Positions 26,868-35,767 of a stretch of DNA of 61,076 nucleotides are shown in pieces. The position numbers and the translations under genes were made by a program. This DNA comes from Lysobacteraceae bacterium (GTDB taxonomy: Bacteria > Pseudomonadota > Gammaproteobacteria > Xanthomonadales > BQJN01). Below the pieces are notes generated by a model, which was not told the DNA's origin, made no database searches, and saw only the letters and a program-made list of their open reading frames with translations. The DNA lies in assembly GCA_021604725.1 (NCBI GenBank), contig BQJN01000008.1, forward strand, positions 1 to 61,076, in the 5' to 3' direction. Every line of letters begins with the position of its first letter. The stretch's first letter is position 1.

Positions 26868-27506
26868 ATGATCAACAATGAGCACCCAGCCTTTATGTTC
26901 GGCTCACCGATTTTGCCACTGGTGACCATCACTGATATCGCCGACGCTGTGCCTATCGCCGCAGCGCTGGCCGAAGGTGGAATCAAGCTCATTGAAATCG
27001 CCATGCGCACCGAGCAGGCCTTGAGCGCGATTGAAACAATACGGCATCACCTGCCCGACCTGAGTGTCGGTGCCGGAACAGTTGTTAATCCAGACTGTGT
27101 GCAACGGGCAGCGTCTGCCGGCGCGCAGTTCCTGGTGTCACCCGGATGTACAGATGCACTGCTATCGGCAGCGCAAGCTTCGGGGTTACCCTTCCTGCCG
27201 GGCGTTAGCACTACTTCAGAAGTACTGGCCGCCATTGAGGCTGGAATGACCCATCTGAAATTTTTCCCAGCCAGTGTCTGCGGCGGGCCTGGATTGTTAC
27301 GTCAGTGGTCGGCAGTGGTGCCCGAGGCCAGTTTTTGCCCCACCGGAGGGATCTCGCCCGGAAACGCGCGCGACTACCTGGCGCTTTCGAACGTGTTCGC
27401 TGTTGGCGGCTCCTGGCTGGTGCCACCATCGGTGGTCGCCAGCAAAACCTGGATCGAGATTACGGTCAATGCCAGGCGTGCTCTGGCACTGACCGTGAAG
27501 CCGTAG
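26868..27506 (+). CDS. eda: KDPG aldolase
   Basis: The 212-residue protein is a class I KDPG/KHG aldolase: ILPLVTITDIADAVPIAAAL at the N-terminus, IEIAMRT with the catalytic Glu, VGAGTVVNPD, FLVSPGCTD, the Schiff-base lysine in HLKFFPAS, and CPTGGISPGNARDYL. It splits KDPG to pyruvate and glyceraldehyde 3-phosphate, completing the pathway begun by zwf. The start is taken at the ATG one base after the edd stop; an open frame extends upstream into edd but is not needed. The usual FFPAE motif reads FFPAS here, a mild departure. Confidence 0.95.
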   Translation: MINNEHPAFMFGSPILPLVTITDIADAVPIAAALAEGGIKLIEIAMRTEQALSAIETIRHHLPDLSVGAGTVVNPDCVQRAASAGAQFLVSPGCTDALLSAAQASGLPFLPGVSTTSEVLAAIEAGMTHLKFFPASVCGGPGLLRQWSAVVPEASFCPTGGISPGNARDYLALSNVFAVGGSWLVPPSVVASKTWIEITVNARRALALTVKP

Positions 27507-27521
27507 GAACGGCAGCGTACC

Positions 27522-28055
27522 TCAGTCGTTTGAACCCACTGGTGACGGCGATCTAAGAATCCAGGCTGAGATCAGAGCGATGACCGCACCAATAGCAAAC
27601 ACAGTGAGAAACATGACCATGCTTTGGAAATAAGGATTGGTGAACAGGCCGGCGTTGGCCTCAAGGGCGGCCAACTCGCTGGCAATTTGTTCGGGGCTGG
27701 CTCCGCTGGTTTCAATCTGCCCGCGGTAATAGTCCATATACACCTTAAGAAACTCCGGCGACAGCGACATGAAGTAATACAGCATGAAAAGACCGTACAA
27801 AATCGACGCAATCAGGTCCGTCACCAAACCAACCAGTAACGCTTGAGCAAACCCAACCGGGCCAGCCACCTCATGCCGATATTTCTTCACTACGAGATAA
27901 ATCACCGACATGGAAAGAAGAATTCCCGCGTACCCAGCGATCTCGGCGACCTCGAAACTACTGGTGTCTGTACCCAGGATTGCCTGGCTAACTAGACTAA
28001 AGCCTACAAGCAACCCACCTGCGATCGCGCCAAACTTTATAGCCGTATTTTTCAT
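27522..28055 (-). CDS. DUF4199-like membrane protein
   Basis: The 177-residue protein has four hydrophobic helices (AIKFGAIAGGLLVGFSLV; AEIAGYAGILLSMSVIYLV; ALLVGLVTDLIASILYGLF; VMFLTVFAIGAVIALISAW) and a soluble loop with an amphipathic helix between helices three and four. This pattern and the KKYRHEVAGPVGFAQALL segment fit DUF4199, a family of unknown function. AGGAAC precedes the ATG. It lies just upstream of a membrane-anchored LuxR gene on the same strand order (LuxR at 28136-28567 is transcribed first), a pairing seen for such proteins, so the two may act together. Confidence 0.75.
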   Translation of the reverse strand: MKNTAIKFGAIAGGLLVGFSLVSQAILGTDTSSFEVAEIAGYAGILLSMSVIYLVVKKYRHEVAGPVGFAQALLVGLVTDLIASILYGLFMLYYFMSLSPEFLKVYMDYYRGQIETSGASPEQIASELAALEANAGLFTNPYFQSMVMFLTVFAIGAVIALISAWILRSPSPVGSND

Positions 28056-28135
28056 GATGTTCCTCGAATTGATCGTGAGGTATCAGTGTGGCATTGCCGC
28101 CATCAGAACAACCTCGCCCGAAAGGGTGATTTCGA

Positions 28136-28567
28136 TCACCCGATGGAATGATCTTGCTTAAGCAAGCCCAGGTGTCTGGCCTTTTCGATGGCCTGGGTTC
28201 GGCGTTTCACATCAAGCTTTCCATAGATACTCTGCAGATGGGTTTTGACCGTGTTCAACGAAACATGTAACTGGTCTGCTACCTCCTGGTTGCTGTGGCC
28301 ACGGGCGACCTCAGCCAAAACCTCGAACTCACGCTGCGACAACGGCGAATTGGCTGGCTTGGGCTGCCGCTCACGTCGCGACCGACCAAGCCAACGTCCA
28401 AACAGAAGGCCAGCAAGCAACAACGGTGCCCCGCTGATCAACAGATAGAATTCAACCGACCAGTCGCGCAACAAATAGGAGTATTGCGCCCATTTCGTCA
28501 CGCTCATAAGCAACGCCGCCACCACGCCAACGACAACCACGGTCAGCCAAAAACTTCGATCTTGCAT
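28136..28567 (-). CDS. Membrane-anchored LuxR-type transcriptional regulator
   Basis: The 143-residue protein carries two N-terminal hydrophobic helices (FWLTVVVVGVVAALLMSV and FYLLISGAPLLLAGLLFG) followed by a basic linker and a C-terminal LuxR/GerE helix-turn-helix (LSQREFEVLAEVARGHSNQE, then VADQLHVSLNTVKTHL). There is no receiver domain, so the signal probably acts through the membrane part. It sits 80 bases upstream of the DUF4199 gene on the same strand and likely regulates or is regulated with it. A TATAAT lies six bases before the ATG, so the transcript may be leaderless. Confidence 0.88.
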   Translation of the reverse strand: MQDRSFWLTVVVVGVVAALLMSVTKWAQYSYLLRDWSVEFYLLISGAPLLLAGLLFGRWLGRSRRERQPKPANSPLSQREFEVLAEVARGHSNQEVADQLHVSLNTVKTHLQSIYGKLDVKRRTQAIEKARHLGLLKQDHSIG

Positions 28568-28573
28568 CCCTTG

Positions 28574-28579
28574 ATTATA
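28574..28579 (-). promoter_or_regulatory. -10 element of a possible leaderless promoter
   Basis: A consensus TATAAT (minus strand) ends six bases before the LuxR ATG at 28567, placing the expected transcription start at or next to the A of the ATG. No good -35 box is visible at 16-18 bases. Confidence 0.35.
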
Positions 28580-28785
28580 AGACCGTTTTCACAGCAACGG
28601 CATCAACGTTAAACAGGTGACTCATCGATGTTTCCTGTCACTCCATCGACACAGTGCTTGCCAATAGGCCCTGGTTGCGAGAGGCTACGCGCTCAACGCC
28701 AGGATCACGGCAAAATCGGTGTCTAGAAAATCGATGGTTCGCGATCTGATTGGACACAAAAGGGTGTTCGCAAGGGGATCAAAAA

Positions 28786-30927
28786 ATGAATCGATTGATT
28801 ATTATCACTGCTGTAGTGATTTTTGCGTTTTGTGCGGTGATTGCCGAGGCCGAGGATAGCGGACGCCGAATGGGCCCTCCACCGCCCAACGACCCACTGA
28901 TTGTTGGCGAACCACTGCCTGGCTGGAAGGCTTCTGATCAGCATCGTGGCGCCTTGGTGCTGGACTGGGAGCCGATGGGTCCGCGTCCAATTGTCGATGA
29001 ATTCTGGAGCGGCAATGACGACGCCAGTGGTCGAGTCGTGTCCATTGCCCCGCACCCAACCGACCCCAACACCGTATACATCGCATCAGCATCCGGCGGC
29101 GTTTGGAAGACAACTGATGCCGGCGCACTGTGGACGCCATTGACCGACGCCTTGCCAAGTTTGAATCACGGCTGCGTCACCATCGACCCGAGCAACCCCG
29201 ATCATGTCTACGTGGGGACTGGCGAATATACGACCGGGTCCAGCGGGGCCGGCATTTTCATGTCCGACGATGCCGGCGACAGTTGGGTACAGTTGGCCAA
29301 CGAGCAAGTGATGGGTAACACCTGTAGCGGCCTGGTGGTTGACCCCAACGACGCTTCGGTGCTGCACTTCACAGGACAAGCTGGTTACCTCAGAAGTGAT
29401 GATGGAGGAAGCACGTGGACGACTGTTCTTACCGGGCGTGCATCTGACCTTGAGGTCAACGAGACCGGCATCTTTGTCGCCCAACATGGCATCGGTATCC
29501 ACCGGTCCACAGACGATGGTGCGAGCTTCAGCCTGTTGACAGGGGGACTACCGACAGCACAGATCGGTCGTATCCTGATCACCGCTTCCGATACGCGCCC
29601 CAACATTATGTATACGGCGTTTCTGACCGGCAACAGCCTGCTCGGCCTGTACCGGTCGACAGATCGCGGCACCACCTGGTCATTGAAGCCCAACACACCG
29701 GACTTTCCTTCACCGCAAGGCTCCTACGATGCATTTCTGGCGGTACACCCCGGAACTACCGATGAGCTGTGGGCCGGCGGTGTCTTTCCAAGCTACGCGG
29801 TAGCCGGTGTCATCACCAGTTCCAATGGTGGCGACAGTTGGGAAGACGTCACCTTCGGACGGGTCAGTGGTCAACTGCATCCAGACCAACACACCATTGC
29901 CTTTGGTCCTACCGGCACGATCTGGGTTGGCAACGATGGTGGGGTTTGGCGCAGTGACGACCGGGCCGACACCTGGGTCAATACCAACTCAACGCTGCAG
30001 GTGACCCAGAACTACCAGATTGCGGTCAATCCATCGGACAACCAGCAAGTGATGGGCGGAACACAAGACAACGGCACCGTGTCCAGAGACATTGGTACCG
30101 ACCAGTGGCCACAGATCGTGGCCGGCGACGGCGGCTTTTTAATGTTTGACTTCGACAACCCAAACCGCAGGTATACCACCTATGTGTACCTGGCTATTTA
30201 CCGCTTGACCGGGGGTTCGTTTAGCGAAATCACCGGTCCCTGGGGAGCCGACCCCAAACGTTTCATCGCGCCCCTGGTGATGGACCCCAGTAATGCCAAC
30301 ACACTACTGGGCGGGACCAACCGAGTCTGGCGCACCGATAACGCCAGTACCTCAGCCAACTGGAGCCCGATATCCGATATTGACGTTGGCGGTGCCGGTC
30401 GACTGAGCGCCATTGCCGTGTCTGCTCGAGATTCAAACGTCATTTATACCGGCAGCGACACCAGTGCGATCTGGAACGGACGTGGCGACCCGATCACATG
30501 GCTCGATCGCACGCCATCCGGTAGCGGTTTTGTCAGTGACTTGATCGTATCGCCGCAGCAACCGGAACGAGTATTTGCCAGCTTTATTCAAACATCTGGT
30601 CTGCGCGTTGCTCACAGTCAAGACGGCGGCCTGAACTGGGATGATGTGTCAGGCGACCTACCTTCGGGCGTGGCGGTTCGCGCCTTGGAAGTCGACTGGC
30701 GAGCTGAGCCTCCGGTACTTTATGCCGGTACCGGAGCCGGCGTTTGGTGGTCCTACGATTTAGGTCAAACATGGACCAACACAGGCTCTGACTTGCCCAA
30801 CGTCAACATGGGCGATTTGCGTCTGCTGATGGATGATTCACTGCTGGTGGCAGGCACCTATGGTCGCGGCGTATGGACGGTCGAGTTGCCGCAGTACTCG
30901 ATTTTCAACAGCGGGTTTGGCGACTAA
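28786..30927 (+). CDS. Secreted BNR/VPS10-like beta-propeller protein
   Basis: The 713-residue protein has a signal peptide (MNRLIIITAVVIFAFCAVIAEA) and repeated Asp-box (S/T-x-D-x-G-x-T/S-W) motifs: KTTDAGALW, MSDDAGDSW, RSDDGGSTW, RSTDRGTTW, SSNGGDSW and others, which build one or two beta-propellers like sialidase/VPS10/photosystem-II-stability-factor folds. I see no sialidase catalytic arginine triad, so binding or structural roles are as likely as catalysis. The ATG at 28786, behind GGGG, is chosen over one 12 codons earlier. The C-terminus ends YSIFNSGFGD, similar to another exported protein at 51.8 kb. A hairpin follows the stop. Confidence 0.8.
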   Translation: MNRLIIITAVVIFAFCAVIAEAEDSGRRMGPPPPNDPLIVGEPLPGWKASDQHRGALVLDWEPMGPRPIVDEFWSGNDDASGRVVSIAPHPTDPNTVYIASASGGVWKTTDAGALWTPLTDALPSLNHGCVTIDPSNPDHVYVGTGEYTTGSSGAGIFMSDDAGDSWVQLANEQVMGNTCSGLVVDPNDASVLHFTGQAGYLRSDDGGSTWTTVLTGRASDLEVNETGIFVAQHGIGIHRSTDDGASFSLLTGGLPTAQIGRILITASDTRPNIMYTAFLTGNSLLGLYRSTDRGTTWSLKPNTPDFPSPQGSYDAFLAVHPGTTDELWAGGVFPSYAVAGVITSSNGGDSWEDVTFGRVSGQLHPDQHTIAFGPTGTIWVGNDGGVWRSDDRADTWVNTNSTLQVTQNYQIAVNPSDNQQVMGGTQDNGTVSRDIGTDQWPQIVAGDGGFLMFDFDNPNRRYTTYVYLAIYRLTGGSFSEITGPWGADPKRFIAPLVMDPSNANTLLGGTNRVWRTDNASTSANWSPISDIDVGGAGRLSAIAVSARDSNVIYTGSDTSAIWNGRGDPITWLDRTPSGSGFVSDLIVSPQQPERVFASFIQTSGLRVAHSQDGGLNWDDVSGDLPSGVAVRALEVDWRAEPPVLYAGTGAGVWWSYDLGQTWTNTGSDLPNVNMGDLRLLMDDSLLVAGTYGRGVWTVELPQYSIFNSGFGD

Positions 30928-30955
30928 GTCGACGCGTCACTGGCAGTGATGCGAC
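30928..30955. terminator. Hairpin right after the beta-propeller gene
   Basis: TCACTG / CAGTGA around a single G, extended by GTCG..CGAC-type pairing on the flanks with a bulge, directly follows the TAA. No U-tract is present. Confidence 0.45.
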
Positions 30956-31078
30956 GCAGGGCGGCATTCATTGTCGTTGGGGCGGTGCTTCTCGTTCAGC
31001 TATGATGGCGATCAGTATCTCATCGCGCAGGTACCATGACTTTTCAACGTAACCGCGGCGGATTCGAGCAACCACCTC

Positions 31079-31930
31079 ATGAGCAAGCCAGGCATGCACA
31101 TACGCAAGGCCACTCGAGACGAACTGGACAGCATCATCGACTGGGCCGCTCGCGAGGGCTGGAATCCCGGATTGAACGATGCCGATTGCTACTTCCAGGC
31201 CGACCCAGACGGCTTCCTGCTTGGCACTGTTGGTGGCCGGCCAATAGCCAGCATTTCCGCCGTTCGCTATGGCGATGACTACGGCTTCATCGGCTTTTAC
31301 ATCGTCGAGCCCGAGTGGCGCGGCAAAGGCTTTGGCCTACAAATCTGGAATGCCGCCATAGAGCAGTTGGCAGGGCGAACCGTCGCGTTGGATGGTGTTG
31401 TCGACCAGCAATCAAACTATGCCAAGTCTGGATTTGAGTACGCTTTTCGCAACGTGCGCTACGAGGGCCGAGGCGATGGCCATGCCAATTGCAACCAGTC
31501 CATTATCGCGGTGAAGGACCTGCCGTACGAACATGTCCTGGCCTATACCAGTCAGTTTTTCCCCGCTGCGCGGCGGGAGTTCGACCACGCCTGGCTGTTC
31601 CAACCCAGTGCCTGGGCAGTTTGTCAGCTTGCTGGAGATGCCATCGTTGGCTGCGGCGTACTGCGAAAGTGCCGTAACGGTTTCAAGATCGGGCCACTGC
31701 TGGCAGACACTGAGGGTGCTGCCGAGTCAATTTATTCGGCGCTGAAAGGCCATGTACCTGCGGGCATACCCTTCTTTCTCGACACACCGGAAGTGAACGA
31801 AGCAGCCATAACCCTGGCCAGCAGGCATGGCATGAAACTGTCGTTTGAAACTGCGCGCATGTATCTTGGCAAAGCCCCCGTGCTACCGATTGAGCGCACC
31901 TACGGCATTACTTCATTCGAGGTGGGGTAG
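31079..31930 (+). CDS. GNAT-family N-acetyltransferase with C-terminal extra domain
   Basis: The 283-residue protein has a GNAT domain in residues 5-140, with the acetyl-CoA loop YIVEPEWRGKGFGLQIW, and a second region (about 165-280, GPLLADTEGAAESIYSALKG then IPFFLDTPEVNEAAITLASR) typical of the YitH/Acetyltransf_18 arrangement. The acceptor is unknown. The start could be the ATG at 31079 or the one five codons later. It heads a chain of four plus-strand genes with touching or overlapping ends (GNAT, GH18, VOC, RluA). Confidence 0.85.
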   Translation: MSKPGMHIRKATRDELDSIIDWAAREGWNPGLNDADCYFQADPDGFLLGTVGGRPIASISAVRYGDDYGFIGFYIVEPEWRGKGFGLQIWNAAIEQLAGRTVALDGVVDQQSNYAKSGFEYAFRNVRYEGRGDGHANCNQSIIAVKDLPYEHVLAYTSQFFPAARREFDHAWLFQPSAWAVCQLAGDAIVGCGVLRKCRNGFKIGPLLADTEGAAESIYSALKGHVPAGIPFFLDTPEVNEAAITLASRHGMKLSFETARMYLGKAPVLPIERTYGITSFEVG

Positions 31931-32887
31931 TTGAAGCACCGAGTTGTCCTGATTGCCTTGGCGCTGGTGTTGCAAACGTTGGCACCATCTGTACTCTCCT
32001 CTCCCCGCTACGTGATTTATTACAACAGCGTGGCTACTCCCTTGAACGCGCTGGTAGGCACCCCGTATACGCACGTCATATTGTCCTTCGTCCGACCGGT
32101 AATCGAGGCGGACGGGTCGGTTGGCCTGATTCACCCACCGAAGCTGCAACCTTGGCCCGATCTGTCGGAGCTCAAGAAAGACGGCAAGAAAGTGATGATC
32201 TCGTTCGGCGGTGGGCTGTCGGGAAATGCTGACTACGTTCCGATCATCGGCCATGAAGCTGAACTGGCGACGAGCCTGGCAAGTTTCGTCCGCAAGTATC
32301 AACTTGATGGCGTAGACATTGACTTTGAAGTCAGCGAATCCTTCCACACCGAACGCCCGGCCGGCGTCATCGATGGTCGACAGTTCCTTATCAGGCTAAC
32401 AGAGGCACTGCGCCAGCACCTGCCCGCGCCGCGCTATTTGATTAGCCATGCCCCGCAACCACCCTACCTGGACAAGAGCTGGCATGGTGGCCCGTATCTG
32501 GATGTGATCGCCAAAGTGGGTCAAGACATCGATTGGCTTGCAGTTCAGTACTATGACAATCCAGGCTTTGACTTGCCTACCGATTCGCACGTCGTAGGTG
32601 CCGGAAAAACCCCCTTCGTCACGTCGTACATCTCGTTGGTGGAACACCCATCGGGGCCCAACTGGCCCAGCACCAAACTGCTGGTCGGCAAACCGGTCTA
32701 CAAAGCCGATGCTGCTAATGGTCACATTGCACCCACCGATGTCATCGAGCACATCATCACGCCCCTGAAAAAACGATATGGCGATGCCTTCGGCGGTTTG
32801 ATGGGGTGGCAGTTCTCAGACCTGACTGCCGATCACCGGGCCTGGAACAGCGAGGTAGGCAGTGCACTACTGGAGCCGTCACAGTGA
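31931..32887 (+). CDS. Exported glycoside hydrolase family 18 (chitinase-like) protein
   Basis: A TTG directly after the GNAT stop opens this 318-residue frame; GAGGTGGGG upstream supports it, and it begins a clean signal peptide (KHRVVLIALALVLQTLAPSVLS). The GH18 signature is intact: LDGVDIDFEV contains the DxxDxDxE catalytic motif. Also present are ILSFVRP, ISFGGG and GGLMGWQFSDL at the expected places. Members hydrolyse chitin or peptidoglycan-related N-acetylglucosamine links. At 318 residues it is a minimal single-domain form without a chitin-binding module. Its last bases overlap the VOC gene by four. Confidence 0.85.
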   Translation: MKHRVVLIALALVLQTLAPSVLSSPRYVIYYNSVATPLNALVGTPYTHVILSFVRPVIEADGSVGLIHPPKLQPWPDLSELKKDGKKVMISFGGGLSGNADYVPIIGHEAELATSLASFVRKYQLDGVDIDFEVSESFHTERPAGVIDGRQFLIRLTEALRQHLPAPRYLISHAPQPPYLDKSWHGGPYLDVIAKVGQDIDWLAVQYYDNPGFDLPTDSHVVGAGKTPFVTSYISLVEHPSGPNWPSTKLLVGKPVYKADAANGHIAPTDVIEHIITPLKKRYGDAFGGLMGWQFSDLTADHRAWNSEVGSALLEPSQ

Positions 32888-33261
32888 ACACGCATACATT
32901 TCACCTTTCACTGGTCGTCCCCGATTTGCGCAAGGCCGTCGAATTTTATCGCTTGCTCGGTGTTGAACTGACTGAAGACCACAACAGCTGGGTCGGGCTC
33001 GACTTCTTCGGTCATCAGCTGGTGTTGCACCAGCAAACGCGGACACTGCCCGCGGTGGCGATTGACCACTTCGGTTGCTTTCTGAGCAAAAGCCATTGGC
33101 TCGAACTGGCGAGAAAGTTACGCGACAACGACATCGCGTTTGCATTGCCACCGCAACTGCGACAGGAAAACCAGCCCGATGAGTCAGGCAAGTTTGTGGT
33201 ACAAGACCCGGCCGAGAACAGGATCGAGCTAAAATATCGCTCGTCAAATGAGTCCACATGA
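32884..33261 (+). CDS. VOC-superfamily (glyoxalase/dioxygenase fold) protein
   Basis: The 125-residue protein begins NTHTFHLSLVVPDLRKAVEFYRLLG and ends VQDPAENRIELKYR, the two hallmarks of a VOC domain; candidate metal ligands are His7, a central His and the Glu in RIELK. The reaction cannot be read. The GTG start at 32884 overlaps the GH18 stop (GTGA), and GGAG lies ten bases upstream. Its own stop overlaps the ATG of the pseudouridine synthase. Confidence 0.82.
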   Translation: MNTHTFHLSLVVPDLRKAVEFYRLLGVELTEDHNSWVGLDFFGHQLVLHQQTRTLPAVAIDHFGCFLSKSHWLELARKLRDNDIAFALPPQLRQENQPDESGKFVVQDPAENRIELKYRSSNEST

Positions 33262-33968
33262 CACAACGAAAGCCCTTCAAGCGCCCACCAAGAAGACACC
33301 AGCCACCGGGGCTCCAGGTGCTGTTCGAAGACTATGACATCGTGGTGGTGGACAAGGTCAGTGGGCTGCTGACCGTCGCCAACGACAGCCAGGACGAAGG
33401 CACCGCCTTCATGCTGCTCAACGACTACGTCAAGAAAGGCAACTACAAGTCGAAAAACCGAGTCTACATCGTGCACAGACTGGACCGCGACACCTCGGGC
33501 CTGGTCGTGTTTGCGAAAAGCGAACAGCTGCAAACTGCGTTGCAAAGCAACTGGAAAAACGTCCGCAAAAAATACTATGCCGTTGTTGTAGGTCGGCCCC
33601 CGCAAGACGCCGGCATCATCACCTCCTATCTGGCTGAGAACAGCATTCATCGCATGTACTCAGTAAATGACCCCAGTGCCGGTAAATATGCCAAGACCGG
33701 CTACCGAGTGGTGAAGTCAAACGCTCGCTACAGCCTACTGGAAGTTGACTTGTTTACCGGCCGCAAAAACCAGATTCGCGTGCACCTGGCCGACCTCAAG
33801 TGCCCAGTAGCGGGTGACAAGAAGTATGGAAAAAAAGACCGCAGCATCAAACGACTGTGCTTGCATGCTGCATCGCTACAACTGAAACACCCAGTCAGCG
33901 GCGAGGACCTGACCCTAAAAGCGGTCATGCCAGACTATTTCGAGCAGTTGCTAAACCGGGCGCAATAA
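33258..33968 (+). CDS. RluA-family RNA pseudouridine synthase
   Basis: The 236-residue protein has the RluA catalytic motif VHRLDRDTSGLVVFAK with the catalytic Asp in HRLDRDTSG, followed by GRKNQIRVHLADLKCPVAGDKKYG. The N-terminus is basic (MTQRKPFKRPPRRHQPPG) and there is no S4 domain. It isomerises uridine in rRNA or tRNA; which site is not clear, and the short form resembles RluC/TruC-like single-domain members. The ATG overlaps the VOC stop (ATGA). Confidence 0.9.
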   Translation: MTQRKPFKRPPRRHQPPGLQVLFEDYDIVVVDKVSGLLTVANDSQDEGTAFMLLNDYVKKGNYKSKNRVYIVHRLDRDTSGLVVFAKSEQLQTALQSNWKNVRKKYYAVVVGRPPQDAGIITSYLAENSIHRMYSVNDPSAGKYAKTGYRVVKSNARYSLLEVDLFTGRKNQIRVHLADLKCPVAGDKKYGKKDRSIKRLCLHAASLQLKHPVSGEDLTLKAVMPDYFEQLLNRAQ

Positions 33969-34113
33969 CGCGTCGCCAATGCTTTTGACACAACACGGCT
34001 ACGAGGCCTAGACTGGAGCCGGCGCGAAGAAATTTTCGCTGTCCGACATTTTGGGTGGGGTGTGGCACCTTGGGTTGACTCAGAACCGAGTAAGGTTCTC
34101 CGGGAGGCTTGCC

Positions 34114-35589
34114 ATGCGTTTTCACCTTAGGGGTTCGATTCGTCTGACCGTCACGTTCACCTTGCTGATACTCAGTGGTGCAGCAAGTGCAGTGACCTAC
34201 AGTTACAGCGGCAATCCATTCACGACAACACCGCCGCCCTACACATCGTCAGATCGTATTACCGGCACCTTCCAACTGGCCTTGCCGGTGGCCCCGTCAA
34301 AGACAAATGTCGATCTGACCGACTACCTTCTGGATTTTTCGTTTACCGACGGCATACAGACGCGCACATCGGACGATTCTACCGTGTGCAGTTTCAAGGT
34401 CAGCACCGACGCCAGCGGCAACATCACAGGCTGGTTGATTTCTCTTCATCAGAAACCACAGCCACCGGTCAATGACCCTATTGAATTTCTGGATACGACC
34501 GACGTTGTGGACCAGGGTGGCATCGGCCAGGCCGGCTTGTTCGCTTGTGACAACGTACAGATGGGCGTGGGCGGCCAGGTCTTTAACAATCCGGGCACCT
34601 GGAGCAGTGATACACCACCAGGCGCTTTGGCAGTCGACTACATTGGTGCGCCATTGGACAGCAATGTAATGCCACCATACAGCGGCAGTGAGTCGATCAT
34701 TGGCAGCATGACGCTAACCGGTCCGTTGCCACCGTACTGGCCGCTGCAACAGCTTGATCCATTCCTTATCGACTTCGCCTTCACGGACGGCATCCAGACT
34801 CGTGTTCCGGGCAACAGCGAACCCTGCCAGTTCTCGGTCGCTACCAATGGTGCCGGCAACATTGCGGTTTGGGCGATCGCACTGCGAGCCACACCGTTAC
34901 CTCCACCTGGTGACCCGCATCAGTTGCTTGATGTCAATACGTTGCTTGATCAGGCCGGAACCGGCCCTGCGGGTGCAACCCTGTGCGAGCAGTTCTTCAA
35001 CTTCACCGGCGCCCAGAGCTCTACCCCGGGCAGTTGGGTAGATATCGTGGATGGTGGCCCAGTCACCACCTACGACTACTTCGGCCGGAAATTCATCACC
35101 GCCGACGCGCCCTGGATGGTCGGAGCCGAGCTGGTGGGTAGCATGACCCTCGATTCACCGCTGTCGGCCAACATGCCGATGACCGATATTCGCAACGGCC
35201 TGCTCGAGTTCATGTTCCAGGATGGTGCCCAATTTCGGGCTTTGGATAGTTCAAGCCTGTGTAACTTTTCCGTTGCGACCAATGCCAACGGCCAGATTGA
35301 TCAATGGTCGATATCACTTCGGCAGTTCCCCAAGCCGATGGTGGGCAACCCGCAACGATTCATGGACTTCAGCGCTTTTATGCCCGACCAGGCTGGCATC
35401 ATCAATGCAGGTAACTCCTCGTGCGAGCAAATGAGCGTATTTCCCGCACTTGCACTATCGGATGCACCTGGACGTTGGGGTCAAAGAGGTTTGACCATTC
35501 CCATTCCAACCTTGTCACTAACGGCGTTAGCCATCTTCGCCTTGTTGGTGGTGTTAATGACGGCGACCATTCGGCGCAAGACGAGCTAG
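34114..35589 (+). CDS. Secreted IPTL-CTERM protein with three internal repeats
   Basis: From the ATG at 34114 (GGGAGG nine bases upstream) the protein has 491 residues: a signal peptide (LTVTFTLLILSGAASA), three tandem repeats of about 150 residues, and a C-terminal sorting signal. Each repeat carries an LxFxFxDGxQxR element (FSFTDGIQTR, FAFTDGIQTR, FMFQDGAQFR), a Cys-F-x-V strand, a WxIxLR strand and a DQAGxxxAG turn. The tail IPIPTLSLTALAIFALLVVL followed by RRK is the IPTL-CTERM type, thought to direct processing and surface anchoring or release. No exosortase gene is in the window. The function of the repeats is unknown. Confidence 0.82.
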   Translation: MRFHLRGSIRLTVTFTLLILSGAASAVTYSYSGNPFTTTPPPYTSSDRITGTFQLALPVAPSKTNVDLTDYLLDFSFTDGIQTRTSDDSTVCSFKVSTDASGNITGWLISLHQKPQPPVNDPIEFLDTTDVVDQGGIGQAGLFACDNVQMGVGGQVFNNPGTWSSDTPPGALAVDYIGAPLDSNVMPPYSGSESIIGSMTLTGPLPPYWPLQQLDPFLIDFAFTDGIQTRVPGNSEPCQFSVATNGAGNIAVWAIALRATPLPPPGDPHQLLDVNTLLDQAGTGPAGATLCEQFFNFTGAQSSTPGSWVDIVDGGPVTTYDYFGRKFITADAPWMVGAELVGSMTLDSPLSANMPMTDIRNGLLEFMFQDGAQFRALDSSSLCNFSVATNANGQIDQWSISLRQFPKPMVGNPQRFMDFSAFMPDQAGIINAGNSSCEQMSVFPALALSDAPGRWGQRGLTIPIPTLSLTALAIFALLVVLMTATIRRKTS

Positions 35590-35625
35590 AGCGCGTCCAC
35601 AGTTTACGTTTCTAGACCGGCTCGA

Positions 35626-35726
35626 CCGGTCCACGGATGGACCGGCATTTTCAAGCCATTGAAAATGAAGAACTTTCATAACCACGCTTCTGAAAGTTCG
35701 TGTCCGCGTTAGCCACGGATGGCTAA
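35626..35726. repeat. Four hairpins in a row (terminator-like, repeat family)
   Basis: Between two convergent genes lie four consecutive perfect inverted repeats: CCGGTCCA/TGGACCGG with loop CGGA (35626-35645), CATTTTCAA/TTGAAAATG (35646-35667), GAACTTTCA/TGAAAGTTC (35670-35699) and TTAGCCA/TGGCTAA with loop CGGA (35709-35726). The first and last share the core CCACGGATGG with hairpins at 53767 and 38000. They probably end transcription from both sides. Confidence 0.7.
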
Positions 35727-35767
35727 TCGTGGACTACCTCTAACTAAGGCCAAGGGCCCCAACCGCA

